Below, piece by piece: positions 14,114-19,942 of a stretch of DNA of 24,122 bases; within the stretch, counting starts at the first letter, position 1, and each line of letters opens with the position of its first letter. The stretch spans positions 1-24,122 of the forward strand of contig JAJYJA010000015.1 of the NCBI GenBank assembly GCA_021789795.1, written 5' to 3'. The translations under genes and the position numbers were made by a program. The notes beneath the pieces were generated by a model. The model had not been told where the DNA came from, did no database searches, and saw nothing but the letters and a program-made list of their open reading frames with translations. The DNA is from Deltaproteobacteria bacterium (GTDB lineage: Bacteria > Desulfobacterota > Desulfobulbia > Desulfobulbales > VMSU01).

Positions 14114-15283
14114 TTATTTGTCGGGCAGGGTGAAGACCGGCTGCTGGAGAGTGAACTTGTCATCCAGTATCCACCGTTTCAGGGTCTCGGCGATCTCCCG
14201 GGCCCGCACCAGGCTGGACAGGGGGGCGGTGGGCACATCCTGGCCGTTGACCTGGATGGCGCCGCTCTTCAGTTGGGCGTAGCTCACCTCCCCGTAGTTG
14301 CGATTCACCCGGTTGGCGTAGTCGTGGCCGTAATCCATCACCTGGGTGAACAGCTCGGCATCCGAGACCCCGGTATGGGCCGCCAGTTCCTCGTTCAAGA
14401 TAGGGATGGGGATGCCGATGCCCACCGCCAGCGAGCAGCCGTAGCCCTGAATGCTCACCCCCTTAAGCCAGCGGGAAGACATGCCCTTAAGATCGCCCTG
14501 CACCATGATGGTGCCGGCGGCCCGGCGCGGGGTCCCGTTGTCGGAACGGGGCACCGCCGGATTGTGCTGGGTGCCCTGCCAGGTGACGTAGCCAACCCCG
14601 CCGCCCAGGAAGATGCGGGTGCCTAGGCCGATGGTCTGATAGTAGGGATCGTTTAAGAGCGGACTCAGCTCCCCGGCGCTGCAATAGTTGGCGCTGCGGC
14701 CGTTGGACTTGAGCGTCCCCATGTAGGTGTAGATCGTCTTATCGGACAGATTGATGGCACAGTTGTAGTTTTGATAGCAATTTCTGGGGTTCAGCAGCAA
14801 GGCATAGGGCAGGTCGGCCAGGGTGATCTCCCTTTCCAGCAGCTTGTTGGGATAGCAGTCGGTACCGTAGCCGGTGGCCTTGAGCTGTACCTTGCGGCCC
14901 GCCACCAAATCCTCGATCACGTGCCCGCCGCCGTAGAGGAATTCGCCGGGGAAGACCTTGTTCAAGGGGTCGTCCTCGGTGGGCTCAGTGGCCCCGATGT
15001 AGGCATCCACCGCCGCCAGCCCGGCATAGGCGGGGACGTTGTTGACCCACACCTTGGCGGCCTTGGTCGTCGGGGTGCTGTGCCCGAAGTTGAACAGCAC
15101 CCCGGAGGAGCACATGGGCGAGAAGGTGCCGGTGGTCACCACATCGACCTTGGCCGCCGCCTTGACCTTACCCTCCTGACGGACGATATGCACCATCTCC
15201 TCGGCGGTCACCACCACCGCCTCGCCTGATCTTATCCTGGCATTTATCTCTTCGTATGTCTTGTTAACCTTAAATCCGCTCAT
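14114..15283 (-). CDS. COG1900/DUF39 homocysteine biosynthesis protein
   Basis: This 389-residue cytoplasmic protein matches the DUF39 family needed for homocysteine formation from aspartate semialdehyde in Methanosarcina (MA1821) and found in sulfate reducers. Five conserved-looking cysteines are visible: C58 (TFSPMCSSG), C143 (GYGTDCYPNK), C169 and C175 (LNPRNCYQNYNCAIN) and C201 (ANYCSAGELS). One or more is expected to carry a persulfide for sulfur insertion. A glycine-rich segment, RIFLGGGVGYVTWQGTQHNP, is also typical. The ATG is preceded by AGGAGGGG. The usual ferredoxin-NIL partner is absent, but a CBS-ACT protein is encoded just upstream. The archaeal homologue carries CBS domains on the same chain, which supports a working pair. 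Confidence 0.87.
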   Translation of the reverse strand: MSGFKVNKTYEEINARIRSGEAVVVTAEEMVHIVRQEGKVKAAAKVDVVTTGTFSPMCSSGVLFNFGHSTPTTKAAKVWVNNVPAYAGLAAVDAYIGATEPTEDDPLNKVFPGEFLYGGGHVIEDLVAGRKVQLKATGYGTDCYPNKLLEREITLADLPYALLLNPRNCYQNYNCAINLSDKTIYTYMGTLKSNGRSANYCSAGELSPLLNDPYYQTIGLGTRIFLGGGVGYVTWQGTQHNPAVPRSDNGTPRRAAGTIMVQGDLKGMSSRWLKGVSIQGYGCSLAVGIGIPIPILNEELAAHTGVSDAELFTQVMDYGHDYANRVNRNYGEVSYAQLKSGAIQVNGQDVPTAPLSSLVRAREIAETLKRWILDDKFTLQQPVFTLPDK

Positions 15284-15304
15284 CGGCGCCCCTCCTCAAA
15301 AGAC

Positions 15305-15348
15305 GGCAACAGCAGGCAGCGGCCCTCCTTCCTCTGCCTGCTGTTGCC
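15305..15348 (-). promoter_or_regulatory. Strong hairpin between CBS-ACT and DUF39 genes
   Basis: GGCAACAGCAGGCAG (15305-15319) is perfectly inverted at 15334-15348 around a 14-base loop. On the minus strand it follows the CBS-ACT stop by 4 bases and is followed by GTCTTTTG, then the DUF39 ribosome-binding site. It could be a partial terminator/attenuator or an RNA-processing/stability stem that sets the ratio of the two proteins. Confidence 0.6.
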
Positions 15349-15352
15349 TGAT

Positions 15353-15958
15353 TCATTCCATCACCGACAACACCTTATGCCCGGCGGCATCCAGGTCCTT
15401 GACCAGCGGGTCGGCGTCGCAACGCTCCAGACGGAAATAATAGACCTTCTTCTTGCCCTCGTGGCTGTCCATGGCCACGTTGATGATCTCGCAGCCGTGG
15501 GCCTTGATGATCTTGGTCACCGTCTCGATCCCGCCCCGCTCATCGTTGACCAGCACGTCGATCCGGGTAGTGGCCCGGAGCAGGCCCATCACCTCGATGA
15601 AGGCGGAGAGCAGGTCGGAGGCGGTAATCACCCCCAGGAGCTTGCCATCCTCCAGCACCGGCAGGCCGCCGATCTTCCGGTCGTGGATGATGCGGGCCGC
15701 CTCCTCGATGCTGGCGTTGGCGTCGATGGTGCGGGGGTTGGTGACCATCACCTGGTGCACCGGGATGTCCTCGACCATGGAGGGGAAGGAGAATTGCCGA
15801 AGATCGCTTTCGGTGACGAAGCCGACCAGCTCGCCGTCGTCGTCCACCACCGGCAGGTGGCGGATGTTGTGCTGCCGCATGAGTTGAACCGCCTCCTGGA
15901 GCAAGGCCGTCCGGTTGATGACGATCGGATGCTTGTGGATCCAGCTTTTGACTTTCAT
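15353..15958 (-). CDS. CBS-pair and ACT domain protein
   Basis: The 201-residue protein has two CBS motifs (about 1-56, HLPVVDDDGELVGFVTESDL, and 67-122, GLPVLEDGKLLGVITASDL) followed by an ACT domain (about 132-201, DVLVNDERGGIETVTKII). CBS pairs bind adenosyl ligands and ACT domains bind amino acids, so this is likely an allosteric sensor. It sits directly upstream of the DUF39 gene on the same strand and may regulate homocysteine synthesis in response to S-adenosylmethionine or an amino acid; that is inference. The frame is open further upstream, but ATG 15956-15958 gives the usual N-terminus (MKVKSWI); the upstream 35 codons are R/G/P-rich and unlike the family. The ribosome-binding site is weak. 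Confidence 0.85.
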   Translation of the reverse strand: MKVKSWIHKHPIVINRTALLQEAVQLMRQHNIRHLPVVDDDGELVGFVTESDLRQFSFPSMVEDIPVHQVMVTNPRTIDANASIEEAARIIHDRKIGGLPVLEDGKLLGVITASDLLSAFIEVMGLLRATTRIDVLVNDERGGIETVTKIIKAHGCEIINVAMDSHEGKKKVYYFRLERCDADPLVKDLDAAGHKVLSVME

Positions 15959-16098
15959 GTGCCACACCGTGATAGTAAAATTTACCCTGGCCATCAGGAG
16001 CGGCCAGCCCGAGCCCCGCGTCCCGCGCGGCCTACGGCCCCCACGCCCCGCCCGCGACGCCAATCTTCATGCCATTACCGATGATCTTTAGAATATAA

Positions 16099-16127
16099 TT
16101 GCCATTATTGCAAGACAGGAATATAAA
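16099..16127 (+). promoter_or_regulatory. Sigma-70-like promoter of pheA
   Basis: TTGCCA (16099-16104), a 17-bp spacer and TATAAA (16122-16127) face pheA. The predicted start (~16134) coincides with the insertion point of the MITE at 16136, which would place the whole element in the pheA leader. Confidence 0.55.
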
Positions 16128-16135
16128 AAAGCCCG
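16128..16135. repeat. 8-bp target duplication, left (copy B)
   Basis: AAAGCCCG abuts the left end of MITE copy B and is repeated exactly at 16289-16296. Confidence 0.85.
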
Positions 16136-16288
16136 GTAACTATCCAGCCGCACCCCATCTACTTTGTCACCAGCCGGCTCACATACCGAAAGTATAGCTC
16201 GCCGGCTGGTTTCGCGCATCTGGGGCGCGGCTGAATAGTTACGGCCCCCAGCCGATGCCAATTCTGCGGCACTAAGCTGGATAGTTAC
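16136..16288 (+). mobile_element. IS66-type MITE, copy B
   Basis: This 153-bp copy is in the same orientation as copy A, with perfect 13-bp inverted ends (GTAACTATCCAGC) and the extra internal end motif near 16230-16242. It is nearly identical to copy A apart from small changes in the hairpin loop. It is flanked by the perfect 8-bp direct repeat AAAGCCCG, showing a genuine insertion event. It lies 73 bp upstream of the pheA ATG and is expected to fold into a long hairpin in the transcript. Confidence 0.92.
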
Positions 16289-16296
16289 AAAGCCCG
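16289..16296. repeat. 8-bp target duplication, right (copy B)
   Basis: AAAGCCCG abuts the right end of copy B, matching 16128-16135. Confidence 0.85.
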
Positions 16297-16361
16297 ATCC
16301 GTTTAAGACCCCCGGCCCGGCAGACGGGCGGGACGCGCCAACTCTGGTTAAGGAACCACCC

Positions 16362-17468
16362 ATGACGCAAGAAGAGACCCCGGCCGGCCAGGCCCTGTTG
16401 AATATCCGGGCGAGAATCGACGCCATCGACGATCAGATCCTCGTGCTCTTGCGGGAGCGGCTGGCCTGCGCCCAGGAGATCGGCCAGTTGAAGAATCAGG
16501 AACGGCGGGCCAAATGGGACCCCCTGCGGGAAAGACAGATCTTCGAGCGCTTGAAGATCGCCAACCGCGGCGAGTTCCCGGAGCAGCCGCTGATCAGCAT
16601 CTTCCGGGAGATCATCACCACCTGCCGCCTGTCTCAGAAGACCGCCGAGGTCGCCTACCTGGGGCCGGAGGCCACCTTCTCCCACCTGGCGGCGGTGAAG
16701 TACTTCGGGCACAGCGCCCAATTCCGCCCCCTGGCCACCATCGAGGACATCTTCCACGACGTGGAGCACGGGCGGATCCGCTACGGCATCGTGCCGGTGG
16801 AAAACTCCATCGAGGGCTCGGTGACCTCGGCGCTGGACTGCTTCATCAAGTACCGGGTCAAGATCTGCGGCGAGGTGAACCTGGCCATCAAGCACAACCT
16901 GGTAAACTACAGCGGCAACATCGACGACATCCGGCAGGTGGTCAGCCACTCCCAGCCGCTGGCCCAGTGCCGGGAGTGGCTGCGCCAGAACCTGCCCGGC
17001 ATCCCCACCCAGGCGGTATTTTCCACCGGCACCGCCGCCCAGATGGCCCACCAGGATCACAGCCTGGCGGCGGTGGCCAGCGACCTGGCGATCAAGACCT
17101 ACGACCTCCAGGTGGTGGCCCGGGGGATCGAGGACTACCGGGGCAACACCACCCGCTTCCTGCTGATCGGCGACCGCTCGCCTGGCCGCAGCGGCCGGGA
17201 CAAGACCTCCCTGCTCCTCTCCCTGGTTGACCGGCCCGGCGCCCTGTATCACATCCTGGACATCATGGCGGCGGGCGGGGTCAACCTGACCAAGATCGAA
17301 TCCCGGCCGGTGAAGGGCGAGGCGGGCAAGTACATGTTCTTCATCGACATCGAGGGCCACATCGAGGAGCAGCTAATCGAGCAGACCTGCGCCCAGCTGC
17401 GCCAGACCTGCGCCAGCTTCCAGTGGCTGGGCTCCTACCCGCTTATGGCCGAAGAGGAAACGCCCTGA
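16362..17468 (+). CDS. pheA: Bifunctional chorismate mutase/prephenate dehydratase
   Basis: This 368-residue P-protein converts chorismate to prephenate and then to phenylpyruvate in phenylalanine synthesis. An AroQ-type chorismate mutase domain spans about 8-92 (IRARIDAIDDQILVLLRERL, then RERQIFERL). Prephenate dehydratase spans about 96-272 (VAYLGPEATFSHLAA, GIVPVENSIEGSV and the catalytic TRF at 264-266). A C-terminal ACT regulatory domain (about 282-362) has the phenylalanine-binding motifs RPGAL (291-295) and ESRP (313-316), so feedback inhibition is expected. The ATG lies after AAGGAACC. The gene stands alone, with a MITE in its leader and a hairpin directly after the stop. No aro genes are adjacent. 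Confidence 0.95.
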   Translation: MTQEETPAGQALLNIRARIDAIDDQILVLLRERLACAQEIGQLKNQERRAKWDPLRERQIFERLKIANRGEFPEQPLISIFREIITTCRLSQKTAEVAYLGPEATFSHLAAVKYFGHSAQFRPLATIEDIFHDVEHGRIRYGIVPVENSIEGSVTSALDCFIKYRVKICGEVNLAIKHNLVNYSGNIDDIRQVVSHSQPLAQCREWLRQNLPGIPTQAVFSTGTAAQMAHQDHSLAAVASDLAIKTYDLQVVARGIEDYRGNTTRFLLIGDRSPGRSGRDKTSLLLSLVDRPGALYHILDIMAAGGVNLTKIESRPVKGEAGKYMFFIDIEGHIEEQLIEQTCAQLRQTCASFQWLGSYPLMAEEETP

Positions 17469-17486
17469 CCCCGGCGCCCGCCGGGG
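17469..17486. terminator. GC hairpin between convergent genes
   Basis: CCCCGGC (17469-17475) pairs with GCCGGGG (17480-17486) in the 26-bp gap between pheA and the convergent hemerythrin-PAS gene. No T-run follows, so terminator activity is uncertain. Confidence 0.35.
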
Positions 17487-17494
17487 CCCGGGAC

Positions 17495-18457
17495 TCAGTC
17501 GTCCAGCAGCCGGCGCTGACCGGTCAGCCGCTGGATGGCCCCGATCTCCTGGGTCACCTCCAGGACGCCCAGATACTCGCCGTCGTCGCCGTAGACCGGG
17601 AAGTAGCGGATCAGCACCTTGTCCCCCTTGAAGTCGATCCAAAACTCCGCCTTGTCCCTGGTCTTATGCCGGAAGCCCTGAACGATCTCGCGCACCGTGG
17701 CCACGCTTTTTTCCGGGTGGCACTTCTCCACCTGCCGGCCCACCACCGAGCGGGTGCGGGGGAAGATCTTGGCCTTGTCCAGGCGGTTGAAGTAGGCCAC
17801 CGAGTCCTGGGCATCGACAAAGGTGACCTCAAACGGCATGGCCTCCAGGATGGCGTCGAGCTGCCGGTAGGTGAGATTTTCGATCAGCTTGCCTCGCCGT
17901 CCGCCGGTCTCCAGCTCGGCCACCATGGCCTGAAATTTGGCGAACGCCCCCTGGCCGTAGGCCTCGCGGTTGATGGCCGCAAACTGGCCGAGCAGGGCCT
18001 GGTTGTCGGCCTCGGTCAGTACCCGGCGGCCCATGGGGTAGAGGACGTCGTTCTCCTTCCAGATGTGCTCGGCCCGGACCTTTAAGTACTCCATGCCCTC
18101 CTCCTTGAAGCAGATGCGCTCGGCAAAGGGCAGCTCGGCGAATTCCGGCAGCAGGGACTGCATCCGAGCGAGAAGCTGGCGCTCCGCCTGGTGCTCCATC
18201 AGCATCACCCCGATCGGCCCGCCCTCCACCGGCACCCCCTTGGTGTTTAAAAGCGGGAAGAGCGCTTGCTCCTCCTTGGTGTTGTGGATTCGGTCGCCGA
18301 ACTGCAACAGGAAATCGATGGCCCGGCCGAGCTTGACCGCGTCCAGCTCGGCGGAGAGCTCGATGGCCTCCAGACACTGCCTTAAGACCGCCATGCCCCG
18401 CTCGATCAGCTCGTGCTCAGCCACCAGGTAGTCGTCCCAACGGGTGAAATTTTCCAT
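17495..18457 (-). CDS. Hemerythrin-like domain plus PAS domain protein
   Basis: The 320-residue soluble protein begins with a hemerythrin-like four-helix domain (about 1-150). Likely di-iron ligands are H15, H58, E62, H89, H131 and E135, in motifs IHNTKEE, LMEHQAE and HIWKEND. A linker and a PAS domain follow (about 205-310: ILEAMPFEVTFVDAQDSVAYFN, then VEKCHPEKSV and YLGVLEVTQEI), as in DUF438-type proteins. Such proteins are associated with oxygen or nitric-oxide sensing or detoxification; no output domain is present. The ATG is preceded by AAGGAGGG. MITE copy C begins 33 bp upstream and separates this gene from the cupin gene on the same strand. Confidence 0.87.
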   Translation of the reverse strand: MENFTRWDDYLVAEHELIERGMAVLRQCLEAIELSAELDAVKLGRAIDFLLQFGDRIHNTKEEQALFPLLNTKGVPVEGGPIGVMLMEHQAERQLLARMQSLLPEFAELPFAERICFKEEGMEYLKVRAEHIWKENDVLYPMGRRVLTEADNQALLGQFAAINREAYGQGAFAKFQAMVAELETGGRRGKLIENLTYRQLDAILEAMPFEVTFVDAQDSVAYFNRLDKAKIFPRTRSVVGRQVEKCHPEKSVATVREIVQGFRHKTRDKAEFWIDFKGDKVLIRYFPVYGDDGEYLGVLEVTQEIGAIQRLTGQRRLLDD

Positions 18458-18482
18458 CGTCTTGCCCTCCTTGATTTAGGTT

Positions 18483-18490
18483 AGATAGGT
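18483..18490. repeat. 8-bp target duplication, left (copy C)
   Basis: AGATAGGT abuts MITE copy C and is repeated exactly at 18644-18651. Confidence 0.85.
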
Positions 18491-18643
18491 GTAACTATCC
18501 AGCTTGGTGCCGCAGAATTGGCACCAACTGGGGACCGTAACTATTCAGCCGCGCCCCAGAGGCGCGAAGCCAGCCGGCGAGCTATACTTTTGGTATGTGA
18601 GTCGGCTGGTGACCAAGCAGATGGGGTGCGGCTGGATAGTTAC
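18491..18643 (-). mobile_element. IS66-type MITE, copy C
   Basis: This 153-bp copy is inverted relative to copies A and B. It has perfect 13-bp terminal inverted repeats (GTAACTATCCAGC), the internal third end motif near 18537-18549, and the central CCAGCCGGC-type hairpin with small changes. It is flanked by the perfect 8-bp direct repeat AGATAGGT. It lies in the 206-bp gap between the cupin and hemerythrin-PAS genes; removing element and duplication leaves about 45 bp. Confidence 0.92.
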
Positions 18644-18651
18644 AGATAGGT
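18644..18651. repeat. 8-bp target duplication, right (copy C)
   Basis: AGATAGGT abuts the other side of copy C, matching 18483-18490. Confidence 0.85.
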
Positions 18652-18663
18652 AGCCGCCCGCCC

Positions 18664-18978
18664 TCAGATGGGTGGGGCAATGGTGACCAGCAGCCGCATC
18701 TCGGTCTTGGCCCGCACCCCGTGCGGCTCGCTGATCTCGGAGATCAAGAGATCGCCGGCCCGGGCGGGCTGCGAGGCGGTGTCAGACAGAAACTCGCCCT
18801 CCCCCTCCAGCACCAGCATACTGAGCTGGCCCTCGATCTGATGGGAATGCACCGGAAACAACTGCCCCGCCCCCAGGTTGAAGTTGATGATCTTGAAGTA
18901 GGGCGAGTCGTGCAGCACCAGGCTGCGGATGGCAATCGGGCTGAATTCTCGGCTGTCGGCTAGGTTCAGTCTCTTCAT
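18664..18978 (-). CDS. Small single-domain cupin protein
   Basis: The 104-residue protein is one cupin barrel. Motif 1 is visible as HSHQIEGQ with H44, H46 and E49. Motif 2, GDLLISEISEPHG, has H86, giving a plausible three-His/one-Glu metal site. No other domain is present and the substrate cannot be told. The ATG is preceded by GGAGGAG. The gene is upstream of, and probably once co-transcribed with, the hemerythrin-PAS gene. An FNR-type palindrome (19090-19103) lies in its promoter region, suggesting control by redox or nitrosative stress. Confidence 0.87.
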   Translation of the reverse strand: MKRLNLADSREFSPIAIRSLVLHDSPYFKIINFNLGAGQLFPVHSHQIEGQLSMLVLEGEGEFLSDTASQPARAGDLLISEISEPHGVRAKTEMRLLVTIAPPI

Positions 18979-19089
18979 CGCGTGCTCCTCCGGTTGGGGT
19001 TAGGCTCGGACAAGGGGGATCAGAAAGGATGCCTGCCCCTTGCGGGCGTGCCTTGCGGGTCAGGTTACAAAAATTATCGCCCCTGGTCA

Positions 19090-19103
19090 TTGACGCAGGT
19101 CAA
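19090..19103. promoter_or_regulatory. FNR/CRP-type (HcpR-like) palindrome
   Basis: TTGACGCAGGTCAA is a perfect TTGAC-N4-GTCAA palindrome. It resembles sites bound by Crp/Fnr-family regulators and, as I recall it, the HcpR consensus proposed for deltaproteobacteria. On the minus strand its left half (TTGACC) could double as a -35 for the cupin gene, with GATAAT (19073-19078) 19 bp downstream. It lies about 112 bp upstream of the cupin ATG. Confidence 0.45.
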
Positions 19104-19193
19104 GAAAATTGGGTAGATGCGAAAAGCGCCGCACGGCAAAGCCACCCCGCCCTTGCCTACCTTCCGGCCTTGGCCGGGATGACGGGGGCAGGC

Positions 19194-19390
19194 AACCTTG
19201 ATGGCGTCGCAAAAAGGCCGATCTACCGCGTCCCCGTCCAACATCAGCGGGGATTGAACAGAATTGCGGGGCGGTTTGGCTCGTCAGGCCATACCATCTG
19301 TATGGTCTCACTCGCCAAACACACCCCGCGCCTTGTATATCGGCCCTTTTGCTTAGCCATCGGCTACCTTTTTGCGAGACCATCAACCTT
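19194..19390. repeat. 185-bp inverted-repeat element with GATGG ends
   Basis: The element at 19200-19384 starts GATGGCGTCGCAAAAAGG and ends with the inverse of GATGGTCTCGCAAAAAGG (16 of 18 match). Its centre is a further long imperfect palindrome (GCCATAC...GTATGG, about 19288-19305, flanked by pairing GTTTGGC/GCCAAAC). The 6-bp direct repeat AACCTT flanks it (19194-19199, 19385-19390). It contains no gene. Related ends occur at 9641 and 21782. It ends 37 bp upstream of the Nudix gene. Confidence 0.6.
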
Positions 19391-19421
19391 GAGCGCCAAC
19401 TCCACAAGACCCTGATTCGCC

Positions 19422-19880
19422 ATGAGCCAATTCTTCCGCGCCAGCGTGGGCGCCGTAATCATCAACCGCCACGGCCAGGTCCTAGCCCTGGAACGTACCG
19501 ACAACCACGGGGCCTGGCAGTTTCCCCAGGGCGGCATCGACGACGGCGAGGAGCCCCTGGCGGCGGCCCTGCGCGAGGTGCAGGAGGAGACCGGCATCGC
19601 GGCTGGCGAGCTGATCCTCATCCGGCAGCACCCGAGGCTCTTGTCCTACGAGCTGCCCCCCGCTTGGCGATCCCCCAAGGTCGGACGGGGCCAGACCCAA
19701 CGCTGGTTTCTCTTCCGGCTGCGGCGAGCGGAGGCCATCTCCCTGCCCAGCCCAGGCGAATTCCGCGCCTGGCGCTGGCTTTCCTTCTCCGAGCTGCTGC
19801 CCCTGACCGCCGATTTTCGGCGGCCAATCTACCAGGAGCTAGCAATCGAATTTGCCGAACTTTACAACGCCCAGGGCTGA
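19422..19880 (+). CDS. rppH: RppH-like Nudix hydrolase
   Basis: The 152-residue protein carries a complete Nudix box G37-x5-E-x7-REVQEETGI (37-59) and the hallmark WQFPQGGIDDGE directly before and within it, typical of RppH-type RNA pyrophosphohydrolases that remove pyrophosphate from mRNA 5' ends and trigger decay. Its size fits the family. The downstream part (RWFLFRLRR, FRAWRWLSFSELL) is also RppH-like. The ribosome-binding site is weak (CAAGACC). An inverted-repeat element lies just upstream. It is followed by recQ after 62 bp with its own promoter. A diadenosine polyphosphate hydrolase of the same family is the main alternative. Confidence 0.83.
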   Translation: MSQFFRASVGAVIINRHGQVLALERTDNHGAWQFPQGGIDDGEEPLAAALREVQEETGIAAGELILIRQHPRLLSYELPPAWRSPKVGRGQTQRWFLFRLRRAEAISLPSPGEFRAWRWLSFSELLPLTADFRRPIYQELAIEFAELYNAQG

Positions 19881-19905
19881 TTATCCTTCACCCCGTGCCT
19901 CGCCC

Positions 19906-19934
19906 TTGACTAGCCCCCGCCCCGCTGCTATAAG
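19906..19934 (+). promoter_or_regulatory. Sigma-70 promoter of recQ
   Basis: TTGACT (19906-19911), a 17-bp spacer and TATAAG (19929-19934) form a near-consensus promoter. Transcription would start at about 19941, only a couple of bases before the recQ ATG at 19943, implying an almost leaderless mRNA; no Shine-Dalgarno sequence is seen. Confidence 0.6.
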
Positions 19935-19942
19935 TTCCGGCC

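Noticed and set aside
14090..14116. Possible terminator between the chemoreceptor and DUF39 genes
   Set aside because: Only a short stem with a G-T pair and no proper T-run.
15344..16084. Plus-strand open frame opposite the CBS-ACT gene
   Set aside because: His/Asp/Gly-biased composition typical of an antisense frame; the minus strand has clear CBS and ACT motifs.
16272..17360. Long minus-strand open frame opposite pheA
   Set aside because: It is the antisense shadow of a complete pheA gene in high-GC DNA and shows no recognisable domain.
19029..19415. 128-codon plus-strand frame upstream of the Nudix gene
   Set aside because: It runs across the inverted-repeat element and the cupin promoter, has no family signature and is probably chance.
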